A stretch of 64,000 nt of DNA from an uncultured Lachnospiraceae bacterium (lineage in GTDB: Bacteria; Bacillota_A; Clostridia; Lachnospirales; Lachnospiraceae), in NCBI GenBank assembly GCA_902801585.1, contig CADCIU010000006.1, forward strand, positions 1 through 64,000, read 5' to 3'. The notes under the pieces are model-generated. The model worked only from the letters and a program-made list of their open reading frames with translations, was not told the origin of the DNA and made no database searches. Position 1 is the stretch's first letter. Every line of letters starts with the position of its first letter. Positions 36,880 to 47,168 of the stretch are shown piece after piece. Both the position numbers and the translations under genes were made by a program.

Positions 36880-37458
36880 ATGTTCAGTTCAGTGGAGATC
36901 CAGAGGGGAAGCAGGCTCACGCTCAGATTCAACTGGGCCCCGGAAAGAGGGGAGCGGCTGATCATCCGGAATAAGCTTACCAAGCAGGAATACTACAACG
37001 AAGAGTGTACGGACAGGATCCGGCGCAACGGTGTGATGCTCGCCAATAACGCGGTCTTTCAGAGAATTCCGATCGAGGTGGTCTCGAGAGTCAGGGGACG
37101 GGAGGACATCACCTGCAGCGTCAGGGATTCGGCGATGTACTATATAGGCTATACGTTCCAGAGACCGAAGAGGAGTGACGAAGAGCTGCTGATCGTGGAG
37201 CTGGTCGATATCACGGAGGAGGCCGGCGAGCTCCTTCCGGAGGAGATGGTATATCTTGAACTGATCTCGCCGGACAACTTCAGGATCCCGATCTATCTTC
37301 CCAGGCTCTATCCGGGCAGGAATATCTTCCGGATCGCCGACTGGAGGCTGCACGGGGGGTACAGGATCGATAAACGCCAGCTGAGGCTGAATGAAGACGC
37401 TGTGATCGACAGATCCGGCGAGACAATACGGGGTATCTTTCGGCTGGTGTCCTGGTGA
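36880..37458 (+). CDS. Small beta-rich protein, unknown
   Basis: 192 residues starting MFSSVEIQRGSRLTLRFNWA, set by AGGAGG six bases upstream. Predicted mostly beta strands (IPIEVVSRVRGREDITC, ELLIVELVDITEE, VYLELISPDNFRIPIYLP), with no signal peptide or membrane helix. No family recognised. The 83-base gap before it holds a GC-rich hairpin (GATCCGGCGG/CCGCCGGGTC). Confidence 0.6.
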   Translation: MFSSVEIQRGSRLTLRFNWAPERGERLIIRNKLTKQEYYNEECTDRIRRNGVMLANNAVFQRIPIEVVSRVRGREDITCSVRDSAMYYIGYTFQRPKRSDEELLIVELVDITEEAGELLPEEMVYLELISPDNFRIPIYLPRLYPGRNIFRIADWRLHGGYRIDKRQLRLNEDAVIDRSGETIRGIFRLVSW

Positions 37459-37513
37459 GGGGACATAGAGGCGGCATCCCGGGGAGCAGATCCCCGTTTG
37501 GAAAGGAGAACAT

Positions 37514-39208
37514 ATGGGCTTTTTTGACCGATTATTTAAAAGAAATGACCCACCGGGCGATGATGGTGTCAGGGGCAGACGCTATGACAACAGCATTATT
37601 GCGTGGGCGTTTGACAATGCCAAAAAGAGAGACGAGGACGGGTATTATCCGATCATCTGCCCTTACTGTCTCGAGACCTTCCATATCTGGGAAGCGCAGT
37701 TCCGTTCTCCTGCTCCGAGAGTGATCTTCAGAGATGAGAGGATGTCTTTTGAGGGCCCTTCGGCAAGTGTACCCAATCCGAACACCTTCAGTCTCGGGAG
37801 CGGATGGGGAGATGATGCGCCGGCGCCTTCCTTTCCCGGTGCGGGGCCTGAGATGACGGCACCGGTGACTCCCATACCGGACACACCGATCATCACGCAA
37901 GGCATGCCCGAGGAATCGTCGGGATTCAAGGCGGAGATCGATACCTTATATGACCAGTTCGAGCGCAGAGTCGGCGGTCATGGGGGAATTGCGCACGGAA
38001 AGATCCTCAGGATCTTCGACGAGAACGGGGAACCCACGGGAGAAGTGGAGTCCATAACGCTTATGGATCCTCGCGCAGGCGGCATTTTAGAGGGACATGA
38101 GAGTATCAAGATCAGAGGCCGCAGGGCGCAGGATTTTGAGCGCCGGCCAATCCTGAGCGTGATCAATAAGTATGGCGAGATGTGCGACGAGAGAGTCTGC
38201 CCGCACTGCCACCACAGAGTGTCCTCCTATATCGGGATCAGGCCGAGCTATATCGTTGCGCTGGTAGGCGACACCAAAGCCGGCAAGACGGTCTATCTGC
38301 ATAAGCTGGGAGCGGAGCTGTCCAAAGGAATATTGGGCAGGACCCAGGTGGGGTTTGAAGCCAATCCCGACTACAGGGACTGGATCAGCAGAGCGATGGA
38401 AATGGACAGAAAGGCGCACAACGACGAGTCGATGGTGGGCCTTACGGCCATGCAGTTCATGCCGCCCAATATCATTGATTTCAGCGCGACTAACTTTGAG
38501 GGGAGACTCAACGACGGGTTCATACTGAACCTGTTCGACTTCCCGGGTGAGGCACTGAGCAGTGATGCGCGGGAGACGCAGGAGTTCGATAAGCATTATA
38601 AGCCGCTCATCGAGAGGATCGACGGGTGGATCTTCCTGTTCGATGCCGCCAATTTTGACACCGTCGGGGATGTACTCAACAGTGACGAAGAGCTGAGAAG
38701 GTATCTGATCAATACCGCAAACTCTCTGCCTCCGCTCGTACTGCTGCGCAATTTTCAGAGCAGGTATCTGGGCATTTACGGAAACGCGTTTGATAAACCG
38801 GTGGCCTTCATCATCTCCAAGAGTGACCTGATCAAGACGGCCAGAGATCTCGATGATTCCTACTTCCCGGATCTCGGATATGACGCGATCTTTCTGAGCA
38901 ACAACGACGGGCGCAACTATATCCATAAGGGAAATACGGATCTCAGCGATATGTTTATGTGCGACAAACAGATCGAGACCTTCTTCGAGGGAAGCAGAGA
39001 AGACAGCGCGGTCTTTGAGAGCTGTATTGAGGCGGTCAAGAACCGGCAGGCCTGCTGGTTCGCGGTCTCATCCAAAGGAACACCGGGGTCGGCCAAGGCG
39101 GATCCGATCCGTGTCACGGAGCCGATGGAGTGGCTGTTGTGGAGATTGGGACTGATCAAAGGAGAAGGAGAGGACATCCCCGGAGGAGGCAATCCGCACC
39201 GGGCATAG
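37514..39208 (+). CDS. P-loop GTPase with split zinc ribbon (double-GTPase-like)
   Basis: 564 residues; AAAGGAG precedes the start. Zinc-ribbon halves CPYC (about residue 50) and CPHC (about 233) flank a Pro-rich insert. The GTPase domain has Walker A GDTKAGKT (252-259), DFPG (342-345) as the DxxG box and SKSD (435-438) in place of NKxD. The layout resembles families named DO-GTPase that I recall from comparative genomics of conflict systems; this needs a profile search. It is probably the active switch of the cluster, acting with the next two genes, which follow with gaps of 10 and 50 bases. Confidence 0.8.
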   Translation: MGFFDRLFKRNDPPGDDGVRGRRYDNSIIAWAFDNAKKRDEDGYYPIICPYCLETFHIWEAQFRSPAPRVIFRDERMSFEGPSASVPNPNTFSLGSGWGDDAPAPSFPGAGPEMTAPVTPIPDTPIITQGMPEESSGFKAEIDTLYDQFERRVGGHGGIAHGKILRIFDENGEPTGEVESITLMDPRAGGILEGHESIKIRGRRAQDFERRPILSVINKYGEMCDERVCPHCHHRVSSYIGIRPSYIVALVGDTKAGKTVYLHKLGAELSKGILGRTQVGFEANPDYRDWISRAMEMDRKAHNDESMVGLTAMQFMPPNIIDFSATNFEGRLNDGFILNLFDFPGEALSSDARETQEFDKHYKPLIERIDGWIFLFDAANFDTVGDVLNSDEELRRYLINTANSLPPLVLLRNFQSRYLGIYGNAFDKPVAFIISKSDLIKTARDLDDSYFPDLGYDAIFLSNNDGRNYIHKGNTDLSDMFMCDKQIETFFEGSREDSAVFESCIEAVKNRQACWFAVSSKGTPGSAKADPIRVTEPMEWLLWRLGLIKGEGEDIPGGGNPHRA

Positions 39209-39218
39209 GAAAGAAACG

Positions 39219-40118
39219 ATGGGCACAAAGAGCAGTGAAACAAGCCTGGAGCTGGACAGCACGACCAGGATCATATGTCCTTATTGCGGGAGCAGGATCA
39301 GGGTCAATGACCTCTTGTTCCGAAGCGGTATGAGGCTCTCCATTTCCGAGGATAACCGGCTTTCCGATTATTACCTTCGATTCAAAGGAAGGCTTCCGGA
39401 TGAGAGGGATTACAGGAACGGGTGGACAAGGCCCGCCAAGCTGGTCAGCTGGGCCGGGCTTCCCAACCGGCAGATCGGGGTGCATAACGGGTTCGTTCTC
39501 AGCGTGGCAGACTACGATGGGGAGACCATGTCGGAGAAAGCCTGTCTGTGGTGTCATAACATCATCTCTGATGATCTGATCACAAAAGCCGGCAATGAGA
39601 TCGCGCTGTTTGCCCAGCCGGAAGCGGCTAAACACGCCGCCTGGTTTGTGAGGCAGTTTACGTCCCGCAGTCATATGAACAATGAGAGCCTTAAAGATCT
39701 CGGATATTTTGTCTTCCGGGATTGGATCGTTTATGACTGCACGGAGACGAGCGCTCTGGACAACGAGCGCAGGCAGCGCGCGATGAAGACCGGGAGCGCA
39801 TGTAAGAAAGCGGTGTTCTTCATAAAGACACACGCGGATACCGCAGAGGGAGAGAGCGGTGATCTGGGCACGATCACATGGCTGCAGACAGCGCTTTCAG
39901 GAATCTACGGGATCTCGACCATCAACCTGCCCACGGCTCTGATCATGATTCCGGATGCCGAGGAGCAGTTTGATGATATAGAAGAGGCACACAGCGTTCT
40001 GTGCATGCATTTGGACGGGCGCTTCAAGATCAATAAGCGGTATATCTGGAGATCTCCGGAACAGACCGCGAATGAATTTGAGAACATCACAGCATGGCTG
40101 AAGAGCAATGACGGATGA
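39219..40118 (+). CDS. Pseudo-GTPase paralogue of the preceding GTPase
   Basis: 299 residues. It shares the split zinc ribbon (RIICPYCGSRI near residue 20, KACLWCHNII near 108) and then a GTPase-like core whose motifs are lost: AQPEAAKH (132-139) stands where the neighbour has GDTKAGKT, and DCTE (173-176) stands where it has DFPG. The alignment around both sites (IALFAQPEAAKHAAW against IVALVGDTKAGKTVY) supports common descent. It can hardly bind GTP in the usual way and may dimerise with or regulate the active GTPase. Confidence 0.72.
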   Translation: MGTKSSETSLELDSTTRIICPYCGSRIRVNDLLFRSGMRLSISEDNRLSDYYLRFKGRLPDERDYRNGWTRPAKLVSWAGLPNRQIGVHNGFVLSVADYDGETMSEKACLWCHNIISDDLITKAGNEIALFAQPEAAKHAAWFVRQFTSRSHMNNESLKDLGYFVFRDWIVYDCTETSALDNERRQRAMKTGSACKKAVFFIKTHADTAEGESGDLGTITWLQTALSGIYGISTINLPTALIMIPDAEEQFDDIEEAHSVLCMHLDGRFKINKRYIWRSPEQTANEFENITAWLKSNDG

Positions 40119-40168
40119 TGTGAATAGACGGATGTGCAGCGGCAGATTGCAGCGGATGGGAGAGCAGT

Positions 40169-43100
40169 ATGAGTGTTGAACAATATTTTGGCGGACGTAT
40201 CCGATATATTCAGGTGGGAGACAACGGCAACGCGGCCCCCGGAATCGGCTGCTATGCAAAATCGCGGGGGGTCTCGGGACAGGATGAGTCTGAGATCCGG
40301 AGACGCTATACGCAGTATCTTAATACACAGAAGAATATGAAGGGCAAATGCCCCACGATCTATAAGCGCGCGATCCTGCCCACCGGAACGATCCTTCAGA
40401 CAGCCTGCTCATACATTCCTGCGCTTCGCGGAAGCAGAGGAAATGTCATAGACAGGCCGGACTGGATCGACCACACCTATCTCATCCGCGGAAACGACCC
40501 GGAGGCACTGGATCCGGAGAGATGGCTGGGTCTCCCTTACAGAACGGATGATCCGAACCCCACATGGGAGGTCATGCCCGAGGAAGTCAAAGAGAAGATC
40601 AGCGGCGGAGAAGTCTACAAAACAGACCGGTGGATCGAAGCGAAATCACTTCCCGGGCTGCCGAAGTCCGCATTTCGCCTCATGCCGCTCTCCGATGTCA
40701 TGGAGATGTGGAATTTAAATGAGATCAAGATGATCAATCTGATCGAGGCGGTCATGGACTGTGTGGCTGCGCCTGATCAGGGAGGAAGAAAACTGTTCAT
40801 CAAGTACGACCTGAATGCGGCCGACTGCAAGGGAAGCAGGTTTTGGGACGCATCGATGGACGAAGAGGAATTCAACCGCTTCCGCATGGAACATCTTCTG
40901 TGCTGGATCTATCATCTGATCCCTTTCTCTTTTCGGAGATTACTGGGGTATGACACCATCATGGATGTCAATGCCGGATATCATCACATTATCTTTGTGA
41001 CGGCCGATAAGATCGGCATAGCCGGGAATCAGTATGTGTATATGTTCCCGGGGTTCGACGGCTCCCGCTTTGAAGATAATAAGAACATGATGCAGACCGG
41101 GTACGGCTATCTGTTCGACCCTTCACACGGACTTTGGCATAATGCGGCAGGCGGCCAGAAATATGCAGAACTGTTCAGGACGGAAGGCATCATTCAGAAA
41201 CTGATCGCGGAAGAAGTGCGCGCGTATATGAACGCCGGGTCCATGAAGGAGATCCGCGGGATCATCAAGGAATACTGCGAATTTTTCAAGCTTTTGGAGA
41301 GGCATCTTCCAATTTATTCCAATTCGATCGAGGAGCTGGAGAGCGATATCCCCAGATGGAAGGCCTCGCTTGTGAGCGATTCGAAGGAACTGCGGGGAAT
41401 GGCCCTCACGAACTTAAAGCGCACGGGCGGTGAAGATATAGCTGTAAATGCAGAGAACTATGAGTACTTTCTTCAGGTCATAACCACACTCAAGAGGAGG
41501 ACGACGAAGGAAAACAGAGAGAGCCTCTGGACACCGGTCGTCGAAGGTGCGCTGCTGAGGCCCGCATTTAAGGATCAACAGGGTTTTGTCAAGGAATTGG
41601 CGGAAGTGATCCTGGGTGACCCGAATCCTCTGGAGAGATATAAGAAGTACGCGGCCCGAAACGATTTCAGAAGTGCCCGGGCGGGCGGAGAGAGCGTTCT
41701 GAAGCAGCTGTTCGCAGAGCTCCTTTCCGACGAAGCGTTTGTGAAGTCGTGGTTAAGCGAACAGTATGCGAAGACCGATACTTATGTGGCCCGCCTGAGG
41801 GCTTATGATGCGACGGCCGGAGCGATCGACGAGCTGTCTATGGGAGCAGGGCGGGACGCCGCACACGCGGCAAATGACCGCTATTATGAGAGCCTTGAGC
41901 CTCTCACCGATGTTCTGAATACGGAAATACTGTTCACGATCCCGCCTGAAAAGGTGAGGCCGGCGACGTTTGATATGGCAGAAAAGACCGCGGAGAAACT
42001 GGTCGCGGCGTATCCGACGCTGGATATCTGTAAAGAAGTCGCGCGAAAAGGACCGGATGCACTTACGTCCTTCAAAGAAAAATGTCAGAATTCGAAGCTC
42101 AAGTCGTACCCTGTACTGACAGACCGTTTGATGGATACAGTGTTCGGAGAATGGGCAGCTTCGTTTTCGGGGACAAGGATCCCGCCGCAGCAGCTGGCTA
42201 AAGCAGTCGATCTGGTATGTGTAAACAGCTCTGACCCGAGAGCGGAGGACTGGAGCGGCAAGCTGACCAAACTGGCAGCGGACAAGCGGGCTTTTGGCGA
42301 GTTTACGACTGACGATTTCAGGGCATATTGCAGCGCGATCAGCGGGACGGATCCCATGATGCTCCGCATCGTGATCCGTTATTATATGTTCAACCACGCT
42401 GTCCGTTCCATCAGCGAGGGTTCTGTCGTGTCCGGCAGAGATGATATCCGCATTCTCTCGGAATATCTGACCCAGGAGAGGAAGTATATCGGCAGCTGCC
42501 CGCACCCTGACTGGCTCGAAGGCAAGATCAGCGAAGGGACGCAGAAGCTGGCGGAGATCATTGCGGGACAGATGCGCACAGAAGGCAGTTACGACCAGAC
42601 GGCAGCGCTGTTCGACAGCATCAGAGATGACGAGAACGTCTTGAACAGTGAAGTGGTGTTGAAAAGCCTTCTGGCTGCTTCCGAAGAGATCACAGACAAT
42701 CTGCCGGAGGATGTGTCGGAGGAGCTTCTGCACTCTTTTGAACGGGCATTCAAATGGTGGGGAAATTCCCCGGAAGTTCGGGCGCAGCGGCGCAGCATCG
42801 TCAGGGCCTCGAACTACAGACCTTCATTTAACCAGATCAGCCGGGTACTGGACCAGACCACGCCCAGGGCGCTGGAGAGGCTGTCGGACGACGGATTTAT
42901 CTATGACTGCGAGCGCTGTAATATCCGCTCGAGAGAAGATCTGCTGCAGGCCATGAACCGCAAGCCGTCGAAAATGACTAAAAAGGAGTGGATCAGCTGC
43001 TATTGCGAGTGGATCGAGGAGGCCTTCCGGGATCGGAATTTCGGGGCGGCCGACGCAGACTACCTGCTGTTAGATACTCTCTGCAAGGTGGTCTCGGAGA

Positions 43101-43612
43101 TCGGATTTACCGACATCGGCAAGGATGCCGCAGTGGATCAGAAATGGCTGCTTTCCCTGCCCCAGGGAAATGTCCGGGGAGACAGAGTGAAGAAGAGCCG
43201 TGTGAAGGCGGATAATCTTCTGGATTTCCTCGAGGTGATCGAGATCTGCGGGCAGCTCAGTTCCGCCAAGGCCAAAAAAGTGAACACGGCAGATCGGGTC
43301 ATCAATAAGCTGGTCTGCAGCCTGATCGAATCCGGCAAACTGTACGTGAATTATAACGACAGGACAATGAGCGCCCTGACAGCGTACATTGAAGAGGACA
43401 GCGGGCTGTTCGAGAAACTGCTCTTGGAGCAGAGACTGGACAAGACGCTCAGACTGATCCGGTACATGTCCGCAAATACCGGCAATCGAACGATGACGAG
43501 GATCCGGGAGACCTGCAGACGGTTTGAGGGCACCCTGAAAACGCTCTATATCGAAGAAGATATCATGGCCCTGCGGGAAGCTTTGGAAGCGGACGACGGG
43601 AAGAGACGGTGA
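40169..43612 (+). CDS. Large GAP1-like GTPase-associated protein
   Basis: 1147 residues. The N-terminal 150 residues fit the pattern of GTPase-associated proteins: an opening strand followed by PGIGCYAKSRGVS, a P-T-IYKRAILPTG segment and GSRGNVIDR (88-96) leading into DHTYLIRG. The remaining 900 residues are helical, without membrane segments or catalytic motifs that I recognise. I recall similar proteins (named GAP1) encoded next to such GTPases, possibly as effectors or regulators. GGGAGAG precedes the start. Confidence 0.65.
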   Translation: MSVEQYFGGRIRYIQVGDNGNAAPGIGCYAKSRGVSGQDESEIRRRYTQYLNTQKNMKGKCPTIYKRAILPTGTILQTACSYIPALRGSRGNVIDRPDWIDHTYLIRGNDPEALDPERWLGLPYRTDDPNPTWEVMPEEVKEKISGGEVYKTDRWIEAKSLPGLPKSAFRLMPLSDVMEMWNLNEIKMINLIEAVMDCVAAPDQGGRKLFIKYDLNAADCKGSRFWDASMDEEEFNRFRMEHLLCWIYHLIPFSFRRLLGYDTIMDVNAGYHHIIFVTADKIGIAGNQYVYMFPGFDGSRFEDNKNMMQTGYGYLFDPSHGLWHNAAGGQKYAELFRTEGIIQKLIAEEVRAYMNAGSMKEIRGIIKEYCEFFKLLERHLPIYSNSIEELESDIPRWKASLVSDSKELRGMALTNLKRTGGEDIAVNAENYEYFLQVITTLKRRTTKENRESLWTPVVEGALLRPAFKDQQGFVKELAEVILGDPNPLERYKKYAARNDFRSARAGGESVLKQLFAELLSDEAFVKSWLSEQYAKTDTYVARLRAYDATAGAIDELSMGAGRDAAHAANDRYYESLEPLTDVLNTEILFTIPPEKVRPATFDMAEKTAEKLVAAYPTLDICKEVARKGPDALTSFKEKCQNSKLKSYPVLTDRLMDTVFGEWAASFSGTRIPPQQLAKAVDLVCVNSSDPRAEDWSGKLTKLAADKRAFGEFTTDDFRAYCSAISGTDPMMLRIVIRYYMFNHAVRSISEGSVVSGRDDIRILSEYLTQERKYIGSCPHPDWLEGKISEGTQKLAEIIAGQMRTEGSYDQTAALFDSIRDDENVLNSEVVLKSLLAASEEITDNLPEDVSEELLHSFERAFKWWGNSPEVRAQRRSIVRASNYRPSFNQISRVLDQTTPRALERLSDDGFIYDCERCNIRSREDLLQAMNRKPSKMTKKEWISCYCEWIEEAFRDRNFGAADADYLLLDTLCKVVSEIGFTDIGKDAAVDQKWLLSLPQGNVRGDRVKKSRVKADNLLDFLEVIEICGQLSSAKAKKVNTADRVINKLVCSLIESGKLYVNYNDRTMSALTAYIEEDSGLFEKLLLEQRLDKTLRLIRYMSANTGNRTMTRIRETCRRFEGTLKTLYIEEDIMALREALEADDGKRR

Positions 43613-43704
43613 CCCGCTCAACGGATCAGTATCAACAGCCGGAATCAAAGACCGGAATATAAAGCCGGTATAAAAGACCGGCATGAAGTATACAGGAGAA
43701 CGCT

Positions 43705-44775
43705 TTGAATACCTATCGACCGATCAACACGGGGGAGGGCGAGATCACTCTGGTCCCCGGGATCTCATGCGCATCGCCGTTTGATAAATTAAAGATCTGT
43801 GACTGCGGCGCGATCACTTTTTTGGACGGGCCATGCAGGATCTGCGGCAAAAAAGAGATGAGACCGATCAGCAAGACGCTGGAAAAGCAGTACTACGGGA
43901 ATCTGAACAGCCGGAGATTACAGGAGACGACATTTCTGGCCATGGAAGGCATTCTGGCAGTTCTGTATACGATCCTGATGCTTTTACTGGTGAGCAGAGG
44001 AAAACGTATAGGAATCCCCGTGGCGCTTGAGGTCGTAATGCTGGGCAGCGCCGTGTTTATGATCGCCAGGTGTATCCTGCAGCTCCTCTATTGGTTCGCG
44101 ACCGCGCGGGAAATGATGAGGACCCGAAAGGGCAAGATTGATGAGAAGATCGTCGCTTCGTATGTACTCGCTTATGAGGAGCCGCCCAAGGCAACAGGCC
44201 GGGGAATGGAAGGATATTGGTTCATGCTTGTACTGGACCAGTACAAGAATGATATCTCTTATCTCAGGAGGATCCTGCAGGAGATCGTGAGCAAGCGGGA
44301 GGAGAACCGCAAAGCAGAGGAAATCTATTATGAGGCACTGAAGCTGAGTTATATCACGGACTGCACAGAACTGGCGGAGCTCCGGCTTGAATGTCTGGAC
44401 GCGATCGGTGTCCATCTGAATGCGCATTCAGATATTGAACAGATTCTGCATATCATTCCGGCGGAGCATTTCGAGAAGAAGCCTGCGCTGCTGTATCAGG
44501 TCGAAAAGTGTCTGGAGAGCTATTCCGAGCCGCTCTCCGACTGGAGTGTGAGCTGCATCATGTGCGACCTGGTGCATTTTATGAAAGCGGATCCCGACAG
44601 GGAGATCCTTAAGAAATGCATGGTTCACTGCAGCGGCGGAAAGCTCATGCGGTTCTTCAAATATAACCGCAGTGAGGAGTATAAGGAACTGAGAGAGCTG
44701 TTCAGCGAGCTTGGCAGGGAGAATAATATGATCGCTCTTCAGATTGAAGCATGTATGAGAGAGGTGCCGCAATGA
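43705..44775 (+). CDS. Zinc-ribbon membrane protein, unknown
   Basis: 356 residues from TTG 43705 (AGGAG eight bases upstream; no ATG near). A Cys-rich ribbon KICDCGAITFLDGPCRICG is followed by two transmembrane helices (about 75-95 and 105-130) and a helical cytoplasmic domain of about 220 residues resembling tetratricopeptide-like repeats. No known family. It overlaps the next gene by four bases (ATGA). Confidence 0.65.
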   Translation: MNTYRPINTGEGEITLVPGISCASPFDKLKICDCGAITFLDGPCRICGKKEMRPISKTLEKQYYGNLNSRRLQETTFLAMEGILAVLYTILMLLLVSRGKRIGIPVALEVVMLGSAVFMIARCILQLLYWFATAREMMRTRKGKIDEKIVASYVLAYEEPPKATGRGMEGYWFMLVLDQYKNDISYLRRILQEIVSKREENRKAEEIYYEALKLSYITDCTELAELRLECLDAIGVHLNAHSDIEQILHIIPAEHFEKKPALLYQVEKCLESYSEPLSDWSVSCIMCDLVHFMKADPDREILKKCMVHCSGGKLMRFFKYNRSEEYKELRELFSELGRENNMIALQIEACMREVPQ

Positions 44776-45188
44776 GTCTGTTTGTGATCGTGATCTCGAT
44801 CGTGATCCCGGCCGTATGCCTGGTGTTGTCGGAGATCCTGCGGAAAAACAGTAGGCAGTATAGTGACAGTATCAGAAATTCGTGCAGAACGATCTTTCAG
44901 TTCTCGAAGAATCTGGAGGACTCGACAAAGGAGATCGGGACGTTTGATGCCGGCAGCGAAAGGTGGATCGTCAAGGGAGACCTGTCCTGCGAGCATGTCA
45001 ACGAAGAAGCCGGAAGAAAGACGCGTACCGGTGACAAGCTGGACTGGTATGCACATACAAGATATTACTATTTTAACCCGGCGAGAGAACCGGAGGCGGA
45101 CCGCAATGTGATATCGGGCAACTGGCTTCGCCGCCAGCTCAGGAAAAGCCTGAGCGAGTTCGAAGAAGAGACGCCGAAGGAGCAGTGA
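44772..45188 (+). CDS. Small one-helix membrane protein, unknown
   Basis: 138 residues with an N-terminal helix (FVIVISIVIPAVCLVLSEI) and a cytoplasmic tail. The start is fixed by the ATGA overlap with the upstream stop, which implies translational coupling and a joint function. Confidence 0.65.
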   Translation: MSLFVIVISIVIPAVCLVLSEILRKNSRQYSDSIRNSCRTIFQFSKNLEDSTKEIGTFDAGSERWIVKGDLSCEHVNEEAGRKTRTGDKLDWYAHTRYYYFNPAREPEADRNVISGNWLRRQLRKSLSEFEEETPKEQ

Positions 45189-45301
45189 AGGTCCCCAAAA
45201 GGACTGACAGGTAAAAGAGTTCCGCATGAGAACTTCGAATATAGAAAACACATATTAGGAAACACAAGAACCATAAACTCTGCCACCAAGGGGGAACGAT
45301 T

Positions 45302-47110
45302 ATGAAAAAGGTTATCAAGCACAGCATTGCACTGCTGCTGGCGGTGATCATGATGGTCAGCATCAGCCCGCTCAAGCCGTATGCAGACGACACGAAGGAC
45401 AGCGGTATTCTGCCGACAGATGTCTATATTGTCATCGACAATTCCTGGAGTATGGCCAAGGAAGACGACGGCGTCACGCCGGGCGGATCGGACCCGAACA
45501 GGCTCGCCATCCAGTGCGCGGAGGCTTTTTATCAGGAATCTCCCGCAAACAATTCGGCGATCGGTGTGATCACATTCTCCGGCAAGGTGGACAGCGTGGA
45601 AGATCTGGTCGAGAATACCGGACAGAACCAGAAAGCATCGTGGGATAGTGTCTATACACAGGACGGGACCGGCACGAACATCAGTGCCGCATTGGATACC
45701 GCCGGACAGAAGCTGATCAGCGACGGAACCCACCCCAATAAGGCGATCGTACTGATCACGGACGGCGCCGCCAACGTCGGCAAGGACTACGAGCCCGTCA
45801 AGTATAACGGAAAGCCCATACCGGTCTACTGCCTGTATGTCAACGACGGGAAAAACAGTGACGAGCAGGCTGCCAGAGATTATCTGGGGGATATTGCGAA
45901 CAGAAGCGGTACCGGGAATATTTATGAGATCGATTCGAGTACAGATATCAACGGCGTCATGCAGGATGTGGCAGATACCTTGTACAACCGATCGGCGGAA
46001 GACAAAACCCAGGGAAAAACGCCATTGAAAGACAATGGCGACGGGACTTGGACAGGAACGCAGGTCGTGCCGATCGAGGCGGATATCTACGAGTTCAACT
46101 GCACGATCGAGCATAAATCAGCGGCCACATTTGACCTCACGATAGAAGACCCGAACGGAAATATCCTGTATGAAAACAAAAAGCCGGGCGGCCCGTATGT
46201 GACGGCGATTGATAATGATGCCCTGACAAGCGTGAAATTCCTATGGCCTGTTCAGGGAGATTACAAGTTTATCATGACCTCTGATACCGAGCAGACAGTC
46301 AAATGGAGAACCATACAGATCGTGGCGACGCTGAACCTGAGCCTCGACAAGGACAATGTCAAGGCAGGTGAAGGAGTCAACGCGGCATATTCTATCAAGA
46401 GCAATACGTCAGCTAAGATCGTGCAGGCATCGATCCGTATACACGACCAGAGCGGCAAGGTTGTTGATGACAGCACGGATGGCGGAACAAAGATCACTGC
46501 GAATCCTGACGGAAGTTTTACGATCGACACAACGGACTTAGCAGAAGACACGTATGATGTGGTGGCTATAGCGGATATGGACGACGGCAAGCAGTATGCC
46601 AGTATTAAGGTCCCGTTTACCGTGGCAGGTAAAAAAGGCGGATTCCCGCTGCCGCTGATCATCGGAATCGCCGCTGTGCTTCTCGCGGTGATCGCATTTA
46701 TTGTCTTTAAGGTCGTAAGCGGTGGAAAGAATAAGCTGGGTTATGTCAGACCTGCTGCAGGCAGTCTGAATATCAGTGTGCGTGACAACGGCAAACTGAT
46801 CAGCACGATCCCGCTTCAGCTTCCGGGGAGCATTCCGGACGGCAAACCGAAAAATCTCGGAAACCTGGTGGTGAACGAACTGCAGAGAAGACACGGAGCG
46901 TGGGATATCATTCCTCAGGAACTCGGGGACTTTGACATCAGCTGTGTCGGCACAAGGGACGGAAATCCTGCGACACAGAACCTTGAGATCACAGACAGGA
47001 ACCGGGTTCTCGTGACGCAGATCGGACATGGAAGAATGTCCAGCTTTGCTGCGGGAGACAGAGTCGATGTGCAGCTCAAGTGGACTCCTCTGGGGACGGG
47101 AAGGAGATGA
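45302..47110 (+). CDS. Secreted vWA protein with C-terminal membrane anchor
   Basis: 602 residues; a signal peptide (about 1-28) is followed by a vWA domain with full MIDAS (Asp46-x-Ser-x-Ser, DGTGTNIS, LITDGAAN), then two Ig-like beta domains to about 445, a transmembrane helix (PLPLIIGIAAVLLAVIAFIVF) and a cytoplasmic beta-rich domain of about 125 residues. The vWA part thus faces outside while the C-terminus can touch the inner GTPase layer. Family members of this type resemble pilus- or chloride-channel-like vWA proteins, but no specific function is clear. Confidence 0.82.
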   Translation: MKKVIKHSIALLLAVIMMVSISPLKPYADDTKDSGILPTDVYIVIDNSWSMAKEDDGVTPGGSDPNRLAIQCAEAFYQESPANNSAIGVITFSGKVDSVEDLVENTGQNQKASWDSVYTQDGTGTNISAALDTAGQKLISDGTHPNKAIVLITDGAANVGKDYEPVKYNGKPIPVYCLYVNDGKNSDEQAARDYLGDIANRSGTGNIYEIDSSTDINGVMQDVADTLYNRSAEDKTQGKTPLKDNGDGTWTGTQVVPIEADIYEFNCTIEHKSAATFDLTIEDPNGNILYENKKPGGPYVTAIDNDALTSVKFLWPVQGDYKFIMTSDTEQTVKWRTIQIVATLNLSLDKDNVKAGEGVNAAYSIKSNTSAKIVQASIRIHDQSGKVVDDSTDGGTKITANPDGSFTIDTTDLAEDTYDVVAIADMDDGKQYASIKVPFTVAGKKGGFPLPLIIGIAAVLLAVIAFIVFKVVSGGKNKLGYVRPAAGSLNISVRDNGKLISTIPLQLPGSIPDGKPKNLGNLVVNELQRRHGAWDIIPQELGDFDISCVGTRDGNPATQNLEITDRNRVLVTQIGHGRMSSFAAGDRVDVQLKWTPLGTGRR

Positions 47111-47168
47111 TCCGGCCCCAAAGAGTATCGACTGCAATTGTGCAAAATTTACAGGAGGCGTTGTTTTG

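Noticed and set aside
37514..39208. Reading the GTPase as an ABC-type or MoxR ATPase partner of the vWA proteins
   Set aside because: It has a GKT P-loop with DFPG and SKSD but no ABC signature, Walker B DE pair or AAA sensor motifs.
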